Positions 42,634-51,419 of a stretch of DNA of 64,000 nucleotides are shown piece by piece. The first letter of the stretch is position 1. Every line of letters begins with the position of its first letter. Both the position numbers and the translations under genes were made by a program. The notes beneath the pieces were generated by a model. It worked only from the letters and a program-made list of their open reading frames with translations. It was not told the origin of the DNA and searched no databases. Location: positions 108,091 to 172,090 of the forward strand of contig NZ_ALJC01000093.1 of the NCBI RefSeq assembly GCF_000282975.1. Direction: 5' to 3'. The stretch is from Pseudomonas psychrophila HA-4. GTDB taxonomy: Bacteria > Pseudomonadota > Gammaproteobacteria > Pseudomonadales > Pseudomonadaceae.

Positions 42634-43218
42634 TTACAGACCAAAAACATCAGCCAAGTGCTGTTCATAACGGGCCGCATCGACGTCTGGCTGCGGGCGC
42701 TTCATCACGTCAACACACAAGAAGGTCGGCAGGCCGGTCATGCCCAAAAACTGATTAGCCTTGTGGAACGGGAAGTACACCGCGTCCACGCCCTTGCCTT
42801 CAAAGAAATCAGCCGGGTCTTCAAACGCTTGCTGCGGTGCGTTCCAGGTCAATGACAGCATGTATTTTTTGCCGTGAATCAGGCCGCCGCTGCCATAACG
42901 CTGCGACGCATCGGAACGGGTACGGCCGTCACTGGCGTAGAGCTTGCCGTGACCTTCGGTGAACACTTCATCAATGTATTTTTTAACGATCCACGGCGCG
43001 CCCATCCACCAGCCCGGCATTTGGTAAATGATCACGTCAGCCCACAGGTATTTTTCGACTTCTTGGGCGATGTCATAGCCTTCGTCGATATGGGTGACCT
43101 TGACCTCAAAACCCTGGCGATCAAAAAACGCCAGGGCAGTGTCGTGCATCGTTAGGTTGTAGCGACCATCGGAGTGAGCAAATTTTTTAGCGCCGTTAAG
43201 TAACAGAATCTTTTTCAT
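42634..43218 (-). CDS. mdaB: NAD(P)H:quinone oxidoreductase MdaB
   Basis: A 194-residue flavodoxin-fold protein almost superimposable on E. coli MdaB: LLLNGAKKFAHSDGRYN, YLWADVIIYQMPGWWMGAPW, EGHGKLYASDGRTR, YMLSLTWNAPQQAF and PFHKANQFLGM. It binds FAD and reduces quinones by two electrons, protecting against oxidative damage. GAGG lies upstream of ATGs at 43221 and 43218; the latter is chosen. The neighbouring LysR gene downstream is in the same direction and may be its regulator. Confidence 0.93.
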   Translation of the reverse strand: MKKILLLNGAKKFAHSDGRYNLTMHDTALAFFDRQGFEVKVTHIDEGYDIAQEVEKYLWADVIIYQMPGWWMGAPWIVKKYIDEVFTEGHGKLYASDGRTRSDASQRYGSGGLIHGKKYMLSLTWNAPQQAFEDPADFFEGKGVDAVYFPFHKANQFLGMTGLPTFLCVDVMKRPQPDVDAARYEQHLADVFGL

Positions 43219-43388
43219 CATCAGCCTCATCAGGGGTCAGCCCTCAGCGCTGGTGAACAGCACAGGGCGTTGAAGGTTTAAAACAGGTGGCCAGAATAGA
43301 GCCCCCCGCCTTCGGGAAACACCCGCGCTGAGGCAAATGGCTTTTGCTAGAAAAGCACGAATAGCAATTTGATTGTTGCTCAAGCGTT

Positions 43389-44153
43389 TCAACCACTGAT
43401 CAACAAATGCGTGCCCAGCAGCGCCATTCCTATAAAGAACACCCGCTTAAATAGCGTGGCACTGATGCGCTCGCGCAAACATTGGCCCAGCCACATGCCG
43501 AGCATGGCAGGCAGCAGCGCCAGCAACGAGGCGTTGAGTTCGCCGCCGCCCAACTTACCGCGCCAGTAAAGCCCGGCAGCAAGGGCCAATGTAGAGACGC
43601 TGAAGGGCAATCCCAAGGCTTGTACCAACTGATTTTTGCTTAAGCCCAAGGCTTGCAGATATGGCACGGAGGGGATCACGAATACCCCGGTCGCCGAGGT
43701 GATGACCCCGGTAATCAACCCACACATCGGGCCTGCCCAACGCTCGGCTGACACGGGCACGCGCAAGGCGGGCAGGAACAGACCGCTCAGGGCGTAAAGC
43801 AATAATGCCGCGCCCAATCCGCGCACGACTTCGCTGGCGCTATCAACGCTCAACCACAGCACGCCAAGGCCAGTACCAAAAAAGATCGCCAGTTGCATGG
43901 GCCACAGGCGCTTTATCAGCACCTTTAGCTGCCCGCCTATGGCCAACTGCCAAACATTGGTGACGATGGAAGGGATGATCAACAACGCTGCAGCCTGCAC
44001 CGGAGCGATAGCCAGCCCGAGCAGGCCCATGGCAACGGTGGGTAAGCCCAGACCGATCATGCCTTTGACCGTACCGGCCAGCACAAAGGTCATCATGACC
44101 AGCAGTGACAAGGCCCAGCCTAAGTGTTGGTAGAACTCGATTAATGATTTCAT
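43389..44153 (-). CDS. TauE/SafE-family sulfite/anion exporter
   Basis: A 254-residue membrane protein with about eight hydrophobic segments. Family marks are the repeated half GTVKGMIGLGLPTVAMGLL and GLITGVITSATGVFVIPSVPYLQALGLSK, shown here as two TauE/SafE glycine-rich loops. Transporters of this family export sulfite, sulfoacetate or other sulfur-bearing anions. ATG 44153 begins a family-like N-terminus. It is divergent from a LysR regulator 99 bases away, which likely controls it. Confidence 0.88.
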   Translation of the reverse strand: MKSLIEFYQHLGWALSLLVMMTFVLAGTVKGMIGLGLPTVAMGLLGLAIAPVQAAALLIIPSIVTNVWQLAIGGQLKVLIKRLWPMQLAIFFGTGLGVLWLSVDSASEVVRGLGAALLLYALSGLFLPALRVPVSAERWAGPMCGLITGVITSATGVFVIPSVPYLQALGLSKNQLVQALGLPFSVSTLALAAGLYWRGKLGGGELNASLLALLPAMLGMWLGQCLRERISATLFKRVFFIGMALLGTHLLISG

Positions 44154-44252
44154 GGCGACATGCTGAGCCACGGCGACGGGGTTGAAAATGCGTCATACAC
44201 TGAGCCAGCCTCTTGCCAAGCAATAGGCTGAACACTCCACAGATGACCTGAG

Positions 44253-45149
44253 ATGACTTCAACCATGCATGTCGACCTGATTGATCTGCGCTTGTACTTA
44301 AATGTGGTGCGGGCGGGCAATATCACAGCGGGCGCCAGCGTCAGCCATTTGTCGCTGGCCGCCGCCAGTGCGCGAATTCGTGCGATGGAGGCGTCGCTGG
44401 GGGTTGAGTGTTTGCAGCGCAGCCGCCGTGGCGTCAGCCCAACACCGGCCGGGCAAGCGCTAGCACAGCATGCGCGGCTATTGCTGCAACAGGTTGAACG
44501 CATGAAACACGACATGGCCGAATACGCCCAAGGCTTTAAAGGCCAGGTGCGCCTGTTATGCAACACCACCGCACTGACCGAGTACTTGCCCGAACTGCTG
44601 GCCGACTTTGTCTGCCGGCACCCCAACATCAGCATTGAACAGCAAGAGCTGACCAGCCTGCGCATCACCCATGCCTTGCGTCAGGACGCGGCCGATATTG
44701 GAATCATTTCCAACGCTGTCGACACCCACGACCTGCAAACCCGGCCCTTTCGTGACGACCCGCTCATGCTGGTGATCCCACAGGGGCATGCGCTGATTCA
44801 ACACTCAACGCTGGCGTTCACTGACACGCTAGGCCATGACTATGTCGGACTTTCCCAAAACAGCGCGCTGGCGGTGTATCTGGAAGAGCAGGCGCTGCGA
44901 AGCGGCGCGCGCATGCAGGTGCGAATTCGCGCCGAAGGTTTTGACAGTGTATTGCGCATGGTGGCTCGCGGGGCGGGGCTGGGCATCGTGCCCAACGCCA
45001 CGATTGAACGCTGGCAAGCGACGCCGACGTTTAAGGTTGTACCGCTGAACGAGCCGTGGGCAGCACGTAAGCTGCTGTTGAGTGCCCGCTCGTTTGATCA
45101 ATTACCGGCCTACGCGAGAGCGTTATTGGATGCACTTTCAGTCCCTTAA
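44253..45149 (+). CDS. LysR-family transcriptional regulator
   Basis: A 298-residue regulator with helix-turn-helix LRLYLNVVRAGNITAGASVSH and LAAASARIRAMEASLG, and a periplasmic-binding-like sensor from about residue 90 (GQVRLLCNTTALTEYLPELL). ATG 44253 or 44265 could start the protein. It is divergent from the TauE/SafE exporter and probably its regulator. The substrate cavity cannot be read, so the inducer is unknown. Confidence 0.9.
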   Translation: MTSTMHVDLIDLRLYLNVVRAGNITAGASVSHLSLAAASARIRAMEASLGVECLQRSRRGVSPTPAGQALAQHARLLLQQVERMKHDMAEYAQGFKGQVRLLCNTTALTEYLPELLADFVCRHPNISIEQQELTSLRITHALRQDAADIGIISNAVDTHDLQTRPFRDDPLMLVIPQGHALIQHSTLAFTDTLGHDYVGLSQNSALAVYLEEQALRSGARMQVRIRAEGFDSVLRMVARGAGLGIVPNATIERWQATPTFKVVPLNEPWAARKLLLSARSFDQLPAYARALLDALSVP

Positions 45150-45287
45150 CGCTGTAAGAAATGTCGCAGAGTCGTCTTCACCTGTATGCCTTAATTTTTA
45201 CCGGGAGTAATATCCGGGCCTTCATGACACCCGTGCTACAGGGGTGGCTTCATTACATACAGAAAACACCAACCAACAGGGCAACCG

Positions 45288-46691
45288 ATGGCTGACGCTA
45301 ATTCCCCCCCGGTCACACTCAAACGCGGACTAAAAAACCGTCATATTCAGCTGATTGCCTTGGGCGGCGCGATTGGTACGGGGCTGTTCCTGGGCTCGGC
45401 TGGTGTGCTCAAGTCCGCTGGACCGTCGATGATTCTCGGTTATGCGATTGCCGGCTTTGTCGCGTTTTTGATCATGCGCCAGTTGGGCGAGATGATCGTC
45501 GAAGAGCCGGTGGCCGGCTCTTTTAGTCACTTCGCCCACAAATACTGGGGCGGCTACGCCGGCTTTCTGTCGGGCTGGAACTATTGGGTGCTGTACGTGC
45601 TGGTGGGCATGGCCGAGCTGACCGCTGTCGGCAAGTACATCCAGTTTTGGTGGCCCGAGGTGCCAACGTGGGTCAGCGCTGTGGTGTTCTTTGTGCTGGT
45701 CAACCTGATCAACACGCTGAACGTGAAGGTCTTTGGCGAGATGGAGTTCTGGTTCGCGATCATCAAGGTGGTGGCGATTGTCGGCATGATCGTGCTCGGT
45801 TGCTACCTGCTTTTCAGCGGCACAGGCGGTTCGCAGGCGTCAATTAGTAACCTGTGGAGCCACGGCGGTTTCTTCCCCAATGGCGGCACCGGGCTGCTGA
45901 TGGCGATGGCCTTCATCATGTTTTCGTTTGGTGGCCTGGAGCTGGTGGGCATCACCGCGGCGGAAGCCAGCGAACCGAAAAAAGTTATCCCCAAGGCTAT
46001 TAATCAGGTGGTGTACCGGATTCTGATTTTCTACGTGGGCGCACTGACGGTGCTGTTGGCGTTGTACCCGTGGGATCAGTTGTTGGTAACACTGGGCGCG
46101 GGTGGCGATGCCTACGGCAGCAGCCCCTTTGTACAGATTTTCGCCTTGATCGGCAGCGACACTGCCGCGCAGATCCTTAACTTTGTGGTGCTGACCGCCG
46201 CGCTGTCGGTGTACAACAGCGGCGTGTACTGCAACAGCCGCATGCTGTTTGGCTTGGCCGAACAAGGTGATGCGCCGAAAGCACTGATGAAGCTGACCAA
46301 AAATGGCGTGCCATTGCGAGCGCTGGGCGTGTCGGCGCTGGTGACGTTGTTGTGTGTGGTGGTCAACTACGTCGCGCCGCACAAAGCGCTGGAGCTGCTG
46401 TTTGCGCTGGTGGTTGCCTCGCTGATGATTAACTGGGCGTTGATCAGCCTCACCCACATCAAGTTCCGCAAGGCGATGGCCAAACGTGGCGTTGAGCCTG
46501 GCTTCAAAGCGTTCTGGTCGCCGTTCAGCAACATGCTGTGCCTAGCGTTTATGGCGGTGATCGTCTCGGTAATCTGGATGATCCCCGACGTTCGCCCTTC
46601 GGTGTATGCGATGCCGGTGTGGTTGCTGATTATTTACGTGTTCTACCGTGTGCGCCTGCGCATGGGCAAGGCACTGGTTAACCGCCACTAA
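45288..46691 (+). CDS. aroP: Aromatic amino acid permease
   Basis: A 467-residue amino acid-polyamine-cation transporter with 12 membrane segments, very close to E. coli AroP: LKRGLKNRHIQLIALGGAIG at the start, EPVAGSFSHFAHKYWG, NYWVLYVLVGMAELTAVGKY, FGGLELVGITAAEA and LSVYNSGVYCNSRMLFGLA. It brings phenylalanine, tyrosine and tryptophan in with protons. A small hairpin (CACCC...GGGTG near 45230) lies upstream; a strong terminator follows the gene. Confidence 0.92.
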   Translation: MADANSPPVTLKRGLKNRHIQLIALGGAIGTGLFLGSAGVLKSAGPSMILGYAIAGFVAFLIMRQLGEMIVEEPVAGSFSHFAHKYWGGYAGFLSGWNYWVLYVLVGMAELTAVGKYIQFWWPEVPTWVSAVVFFVLVNLINTLNVKVFGEMEFWFAIIKVVAIVGMIVLGCYLLFSGTGGSQASISNLWSHGGFFPNGGTGLLMAMAFIMFSFGGLELVGITAAEASEPKKVIPKAINQVVYRILIFYVGALTVLLALYPWDQLLVTLGAGGDAYGSSPFVQIFALIGSDTAAQILNFVVLTAALSVYNSGVYCNSRMLFGLAEQGDAPKALMKLTKNGVPLRALGVSALVTLLCVVVNYVAPHKALELLFALVVASLMINWALISLTHIKFRKAMAKRGVEPGFKAFWSPFSNMLCLAFMAVIVSVIWMIPDVRPSVYAMPVWLLIIYVFYRVRLRMGKALVNRH

Positions 46692-46711
46692 CCCTGACGC
46701 GCAATTGAAAA

Positions 46712-46741
46712 GCCCCGGCACTTGCCTTCAAGTGCCGGGGC
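46712..46741 (+). terminator. Terminator after aroP
   Basis: GCCCCGGCACTTG and CAAGTGCCGGGGC form a perfect 13-base stem with loop CCTT, followed by ATTTGCG. It starts 21 bases after the aroP stop. Confidence 0.85.
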
Positions 46742-46855
46742 ATTTGCGTATCTGGGGGTGCGTATTCGAGCCGCTGAGTGTCGGAACCAGGCATCTGCCC
46801 ACGCGCAAGGCCAGTTAGGGTGAGGTTTGTGTCTCACACCCTCAACGGAGTTCTT

Positions 46856-47200
46856 ATGTCTGCGCCGATTACCGTACTTCGCGACACGCATCCTTTGCCC
46901 GTGCTGGATGCCTGCAAATGGGAAAAGCTGGAAGGCGACCCGCATACCGTCAACCTCAATGCCTACACCAGCGAGGACGGCGACAAAATCATGGGCACGT
47001 GGATCTGCACGCCCGGCAAGTGGTACGTGGAGTATGTGAAGTGGGAATACTGCGATTTCCGTGAAGGCTATTGCATCATCACCCCTGAGGGCAAAGAGCC
47101 GATCCACCTGCGGGCCGGTGACATTTTTGTGATTGAGCCGGGAATGAAAGGCACGTGGGAAGTGGTTGAAACCGTGCGCAAGTACTTCGTTTTTGCCTGA
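46856..47200 (+). CDS. Cupin-domain protein
   Basis: A 114-residue single-domain cupin of the kind related to ureidoglycine aminohydrolase (Cupin_3). Visible blocks are GTWICTPGKWYVEYVKWEYC and FREGYCIITPEGKEPIHLRAGDIFVIEPGMKGTWEV, which carry the sheet and turn pattern (G-D-x-F-V-I-x-P-G) though the usual His ligands are few. ACGGAG lies six bases before ATG 46856. It stands alone between two terminators, next to mmsAB on the other strand. Function is unknown; it may be a small isomerase or binding protein. Confidence 0.8.
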   Translation: MSAPITVLRDTHPLPVLDACKWEKLEGDPHTVNLNAYTSEDGDKIMGTWICTPGKWYVEYVKWEYCDFREGYCIITPEGKEPIHLRAGDIFVIEPGMKGTWEVVETVRKYFVFA

Positions 47201-47216
47201 TCGAATCCGGTAAAAC

Positions 47217-47247
47217 CCAGGGAATCCGCCCGACGCGGATTCCCTGG
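47217..47247. terminator. Bidirectional terminator between cupin and mmsB genes
   Basis: CCAGGGAATCCGC and GCGGATTCCCTGG form a perfect 13-base stem with loop CCGAC. It has AAAA on the plus side and TTTTACC on the minus side, and lies between the convergent cupin and mmsB genes. Confidence 0.85.
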
Positions 47248-47253
47248 AAAACC

Positions 47254-48141
47254 CTATTCGGGTTTGCGGTAGCTGTTGATGATGGCCGAGAAGTCCTGGC
47301 CACCTTCTCCGCGCAAGCTCATGGCTTGATACAACTGTTGCGCCACGGCGCCCAGCACCACCGGCTGATGGGCCTGACGTGCGGCCTCAGTGGCCAGCCC
47401 CAGATCCTTGAGCATCAGTTCGGCGCCAAAACCGCCGGTGTAACCGCGTGATGCCGGGGCGGTTTCAACAATGCCCGGCCACGGGTTGTACACCTCGGAA
47501 CTCCAGCAGTGCCCGGTGGAGCTGTTGATCACTCCTGCCAGTACGTGGCTGTCGATGCCCAATGCCGAGCCTAAGGCCATGGCTTCGCTGACCGCGATCA
47601 TCGAGATCCCGAGCACCAAGTTGTTGCAGATCTTGGCCACTTGGCCGGTGCCCACTTCACCACAATGGACAATGTTGCGGCCCATCTGCGACAGCACCGG
47701 GTGCAGCGTGTCGAACAACGCTTTGTTGGCGCCGACCATAAAGGTCAGGGTGCCCGCTTGCGCGCCGCCGGTGCCGCCGGACACCGGGGCATCCGCCATG
47801 TGCACGCCCTGCTTGGCGGCCGCGGCGGCAACATCGCGCACGGTTTGTGGGTCAATGGTGCTGCAATCCACTGCAGGCACGCCTTCGGTGATACCGGCCA
47901 ACACGCCGTCTTCCCCCAGCCACACGCTGCGTACATGGGCCGCCGCTGGCAGCATGGTAATCACCAGCTCAGCGCCCTGCGCGGCTTCACGTGGCGAGGC
48001 ACTGATGTGCCCGCCCTGTTCCGCCAGTTCTGCAAGAATGTCTTGGTTCAGGTCAAACAGGTTCAACGAATGCCCGGCCTTGAGCAGGTTGCGCGCCATC
48101 GGGGCGCCCATGTTACCCAGGCCGATAAATGCGATTTTCAT
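47254..48141 (-). CDS. mmsB: 3-hydroxyisobutyrate dehydrogenase
   Basis: A 295-residue enzyme of the beta-hydroxyacid dehydrogenase family. The NAD-binding fingerprint is FIGLGNMGAPMA at the N-terminus; the substrate-binding PVSGGTGGAQAG and the catalytic Lys in GTGQVAKICNN are in place. It oxidises 3-hydroxyisobutyrate to methylmalonate semialdehyde in valine breakdown, and that product is the substrate of MmsA, encoded 10 bases upstream. ATG 48141 matches the family start. Confidence 0.94.
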   Translation of the reverse strand: MKIAFIGLGNMGAPMARNLLKAGHSLNLFDLNQDILAELAEQGGHISASPREAAQGAELVITMLPAAAHVRSVWLGEDGVLAGITEGVPAVDCSTIDPQTVRDVAAAAAKQGVHMADAPVSGGTGGAQAGTLTFMVGANKALFDTLHPVLSQMGRNIVHCGEVGTGQVAKICNNLVLGISMIAVSEAMALGSALGIDSHVLAGVINSSTGHCWSSEVYNPWPGIVETAPASRGYTGGFGAELMLKDLGLATEAARQAHQPVVLGAVAQQLYQAMSLRGEGGQDFSAIINSYRKPE

Positions 48142-48151
48142 GGTCGTGCCC

Positions 48152-49666
48152 TCAACGAAGATTGATGGTGGTGTTGACGCCATCATTCACGCTGTCATCG
48201 TCGAACCAGCGACTGGTGACAGTCTTGGTCTGCGTATAGAACTGCACGACTTGTTTGCCGTACGGCCCCAGATCGCCCAGTTTGGAGCCACGCGAACCGG
48301 TGAAGCTAAAGAACGGGACGGGCACCGGGATCGGGATGTTAATGCCGACTTGGCCTACATCAATTTCGCTCTGGAACTTACGCGCGGCCGCGCCACTTTG
48401 GGTAAACAGGCCAGTGCCGTTGCCAAACGGGTTGGCGTTAACCAGTGCGATGGCCTGATCCAGCGTGTCGACCTCGATGACCACCAGCACGGGGCCGAAG
48501 ATTTCCTGAGTGTAAATCTGCATGTCGGTGGTCACACCCGAAAACAGGGTCGGCCCGACAAAGTTGCCGTGTTCAAACCCTGGAACCTTGATGTCGCGAC
48601 CATCCAGTTCAAGAACTGCACCTTCTTTGATCCCGCTTTCAATCAGTCCCAGCACGCGCTCTTTCGCACGCTTGGAAATCACCGGACCTACATCAGTACC
48701 CGCCTCGCTGCCCGCATTGACTTTGAGCTTTTGCGCCAGCGCCTTAAGGTCAGGTAGCCATTGCTTGGCCGCCCCCACCAACACCACAACCGAGGTGGCC
48801 ATGCAGCGCTGGCCCGCAGCACCGAAACCTGCGCCGACCAGGGCATTGAGGGTTTGCTGACGGTTCGCGTCGGGCAGCACCACGGCGTGGTTTTTGGCGC
48901 CCATCATCGATTGCACACGTTTGCCGTGGCGACCGGCCAGGTCATACACGTGAGTCCCTACAGCGGTTGAACCGACGAACGACACCGCCTTGATATCGGT
49001 GTGGGTGCACAGCGCGTCGACCACATCTTTGCCGCCGTGCACGACGTTCAGCACGCCCGGCGGAACCCCAGCTTCCAGCGCCAGCTCGACCAGCATCAGG
49101 GTTGACAGCGGGTCTTGCTCAGAAGGCTTGAGGACGAAGGTGTTACCGCAGGCAATCGCCATGGGGAACATCCACAGCGGAATCATGGCCGGGAAGTTGA
49201 AAGGCGTAATACCCGCACACACGCCGATCGGTTGGCGCAGGGTGTAGGTATCAACCCCGCCAGCAACGTTTTCAGCGAATTCGCCCATTTGTAAGGTGCC
49301 AATGGAGCAGGCGTGCTCGACCACTTCCAGGCCTCGGAAAATATCGCCCTCGGCGTCGGCAATGGTTTTGCCTTGTTCAGCACTGAGCACGGTGGCAATG
49401 CGCTTGGAATGCTCGCGAATCAGCGCTTGCAGCTTGAGCATGATGCGCATCCGCGCGCCAATAGGCGTCAGCTTCCAGGTCTGGAAAGCACGTTGGGCGG
49501 CAGCGATGGCGGCGTTGACTTCATCCGGGGTAGCAAACGGGACTTTGGCCAATACTTGCTGGGTGGCGGGGTTAACGATGTCGTGCCACTCGGTGGTCTG
49601 CGACTCGACCCATTCGCCATCAATCAGCAGGCGGGCATTTTGGTACGGGGTGGTAGAAACGTTCAT
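48152..49666 (-). CDS. mmsA: Methylmalonate-semialdehyde dehydrogenase (CoA-acylating)
   Basis: A 504-residue aldehyde dehydrogenase. The catalytic cysteine is in [18 protein letters not shown]-binding and family blocks include [35 protein letters not shown] and the C-terminal [14 protein letters not shown]. It converts methylmalonate semialdehyde, NAD and CoA to propionyl-CoA. TGGAG lies seven bases before ATG 49666. mmsA and mmsB form an operon divergent from a LysR gene, with an inverted-repeat operator in between; in Pseudomonas aeruginosa the control of mmsAB is by an AraC-type MmsR instead. Confidence 0.95.
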   Translation of the reverse strand: MNVSTTPYQNARLLIDGEWVESQTTEWHDIVNPATQQVLAKVPFATPDEVNAAIAAAQRAFQTWKLTPIGARMRIMLKLQALIREHSKRIATVLSAEQGKTIADAEGDIFRGLEVVEHACSIGTLQMGEFAENVAGGVDTYTLRQPIGVCAGITPFNFPAMIPLWMFPMAIACGNTFVLKPSEQDPLSTLMLVELALEAGVPPGVLNVVHGGKDVVDALCTHTDIKAVSFVGSTAVGTHVYDLAGRHGKRVQSMMGAKNHAVVLPDANRQQTLNALVGAGFGAAGQRCMATSVVVLVGAAKQWLPDLKALAQKLKVNAGSEAGTDVGPVISKRAKERVLGLIESGIKEGAVLELDGRDIKVPGFEHGNFVGPTLFSGVTTDMQIYTQEIFGPVLVVIEVDTLDQAIALVNANPFGNGTGLFTQSGAAARKFQSEIDVGQVGINIPIPVPVPFFSFTGSRGSKLGDLGPYGKQVVQFYTQTKTVTSRWFDDDSVNDGVNTTINLR

Positions 49667-49752
49667 GGAAGTCTCCAAAATTATTTTTATGAGCCCGTAA
49701 ACGACACGGGCGGGCGTCCAGATTGGTCGCAGGACTGTTTTTGGAGTATAGG

Positions 49753-49779
49753 TGTGCGTTCTTCTAATAAGAACGCACA
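49753..49779. promoter_or_regulatory. Inverted-repeat operator between mmsA and a LysR gene
   Basis: TGTGCGTTCTT and AAGAACGCACA are perfect 11-base inverted repeats with spacer CTAAT. They lie 87 bases upstream of mmsA and 17 bases before the LysR gene ATG. Position and symmetry fit a LysR-type binding site that controls both directions. Confidence 0.65.
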
Positions 49780-49795
49780 TAAAAGCCGGTCTAAC

Positions 49796-50743
49796 ATGCA
49801 AAAAAACATCACATCGTTAAGCGCATTGAACTGGGATGACCTGAAGTTTTTCCTCGAAGTGGCCCGCACCCGCAAGGCCAGCAGCGCGGCCAAACGTCTG
49901 GCGGTCGACTACACGACCGTGTCGCGGCGTATCAGCTCGCTGGAGGCCGCACTAGGCACCTTGCTGTTCGAAAAATCGCGCACCAATGGCTTCACCCTGA
50001 CCAACGAAGGCCAGCGTTTACTGGGGTATGCCGAGTCCATTGAAAGCACGTTACACATGGCCTGCGAGCAGGTCTCGGGCTCTGGTGTGGCATTGTCGGG
50101 GCATGTGCGTATGGGCTGCACCGAGGGTTTCGGCAGCTTTTTCATCACCCCACAACTGAGCCATTTTGTGGACACCTACCCAGCGATTTCGGTGGATATT
50201 CTGCCGCTGCCGCACTTCATCAGCCTGTCCAAACGCGAGGCCGACATTGTCATCGCACTAGAGCGCCCGGAGCACGGGCCTTACGTGTGCTGCAAGTTGT
50301 GCGACTACCGCTTGCAGCTGTACGCGACCCAGGACTATCTGGACCAGCACCCGCCCATTCGTCGAGCGAGTGACCTGGCGGAGCATCCGTTTATCAGTTA
50401 TGTCGATGATCTGGCGTTCAGTTCCGAGCTGCTGTACTTGGCCAATGTGCTGCCTGGCGCCAGCGCAAACCTGCGCAGCACCAGCGTCATTGCGCAGTTC
50501 GTGGCGGCGCAGCAAGGGCGCTCACTGGCGATACTACCGTGTTTTCTGGCTGCTCAAGACCCGCGTTTATTGCCGGTACTGGCAGATGAAATCAACCTGA
50601 CGCGGCAATTTTGGATGTACTGCCGGGAGGACTTGAGAAAGCTGAAACGGATTACGTTGCTGTGGGATTACATCCGCACCGTGACGGAACTGAATGCGCC
50701 GCTGCTGCTCGGGGAAACGCGGGAGATGAGGTTTGCTGATTGA
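49796..50743 (+). CDS. LysR-family transcriptional regulator next to mmsAB
   Basis: A 315-residue regulator with helix-turn-helix [20 protein letters not shown] and [20 protein letters not shown]. The sensor domain starts at about residue 95 ([21 protein letters not shown]). The ATG at 49796 lies 17 bases after the inverted repeat. It is divergent from mmsAB, so it probably responds to a valine breakdown intermediate and regulates those genes and itself. Confidence 0.9.
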   Translation: MQKNITSLSALNWDDLKFFLEVARTRKASSAAKRLAVDYTTVSRRISSLEAALGTLLFEKSRTNGFTLTNEGQRLLGYAESIESTLHMACEQVSGSGVALSGHVRMGCTEGFGSFFITPQLSHFVDTYPAISVDILPLPHFISLSKREADIVIALERPEHGPYVCCKLCDYRLQLYATQDYLDQHPPIRRASDLAEHPFISYVDDLAFSSELLYLANVLPGASANLRSTSVIAQFVAAQQGRSLAILPCFLAAQDPRLLPVLADEINLTRQFWMYCREDLRKLKRITLLWDYIRTVTELNAPLLLGETREMRFAD

Positions 50744-50761
50744 GGCCTTAACACTTTTTCA

Positions 50762-50895
50762 TGTAGCCGCTGTCGAGGTACGAGGCTGCGATCGGTCGCG
50801 TAGCGCCCGTAAGACCTGAGCACTCATGGTGTCAGACACCACGAGAGCCTTGGTTGACGACTGCTTCGCAGCCTCGTACCTCGGAAGCGGCTACA
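50762..50895. repeat. REP doublet (REPIN-like)
   Basis: The left arm (50762-50790, TGTAGCCGCTGTCGAGGTAC then GAGGCTGCG) and the right arm (50867-50895) are inverted copies of 29 bases with two mismatches, separated by about 75 bases that contain a further small palindrome (TGGTGTCAGACACCA). A related single unit is at 11190. Such paired REP units are spread by RAYT-type transposases in Pseudomonas. Confidence 0.75.
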
Positions 50896-50906
50896 GGTAC
50901 CTGCCT

Positions 50907-51413
50907 TTAATCGGCTATGACGACGATTGATGCGCGGCGATTTTCTGTGCGCCCGGCGCGGGTTTTGTTGGAAGCCACCGGCTGGCTGCTGCCTAGCCCA
51001 CGCACGTCAATATTTTCAGGACGCATGCCAACGGTGGCCAGTACCTTGACCACGCGTTTGGCGCGGCGCACGGAGAGTTGATCGTTATAGGCGACCTGCC
51101 CCGAAGAGTCGGTGTGGCCGTCTACCCGCACCCGTTGGATGTCGACCGCCAGCAAGGCAGTACCAATTCGCTCAACGACTTTCTGACTTTTGGAGTTGAG
51201 CACTTCTAGATCGCTGCCAAACAGCACCTTGTCCGACATGCCAAAGGCCCAACCTTCGTCGGTCAGTTCAAAACCTTGTTGCTTAAGCTCGGTAATCTGC
51301 GCCGCCGTTAGGCCTTTTTGTGGGGCCGTCGTCTGGCAGCCAGTCAAAACCAGCATCGCCAATATCCATACAACGTTGAAAAACTGTTGATAACGACGAG
51401 TCGCTGCGTGCAT
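50907..51413 (-). CDS. yfiB: OmpA-family lipoprotein YfiB
   Basis: A 168-residue outer-membrane lipoprotein. The lipobox is LVLTGC at residues 22-26 after a hydrophobic stretch, and the C-terminal OmpA peptidoglycan-binding domain reads VDGHTDSSGQVAYNDQLSVRRAKRVVKVL and NRRASIVV, in short blocks. YfiB binds the periplasmic inhibitor YfiR, freeing the cyclase YfiN when the envelope is stressed. It is the last gene of the yfiRNB operon, six bases after yfiN. Confidence 0.92.
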   Translation of the reverse strand: MHAATRRYQQFFNVVWILAMLVLTGCQTTAPQKGLTAAQITELKQQGFELTDEGWAFGMSDKVLFGSDLEVLNSKSQKVVERIGTALLAVDIQRVRVDGHTDSSGQVAYNDQLSVRRAKRVVKVLATVGMRPENIDVRGLGSSQPVASNKTRAGRTENRRASIVVIAD

Positions 51414-51419
51414 GGGGGG

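Noticed and set aside
45201..45225. TyrR/PhhR box upstream of aroP
   Set aside because: TGTA and TTTAC are present but their spacing and inner bases do not fit TGTAAA-N6-TTTACA.
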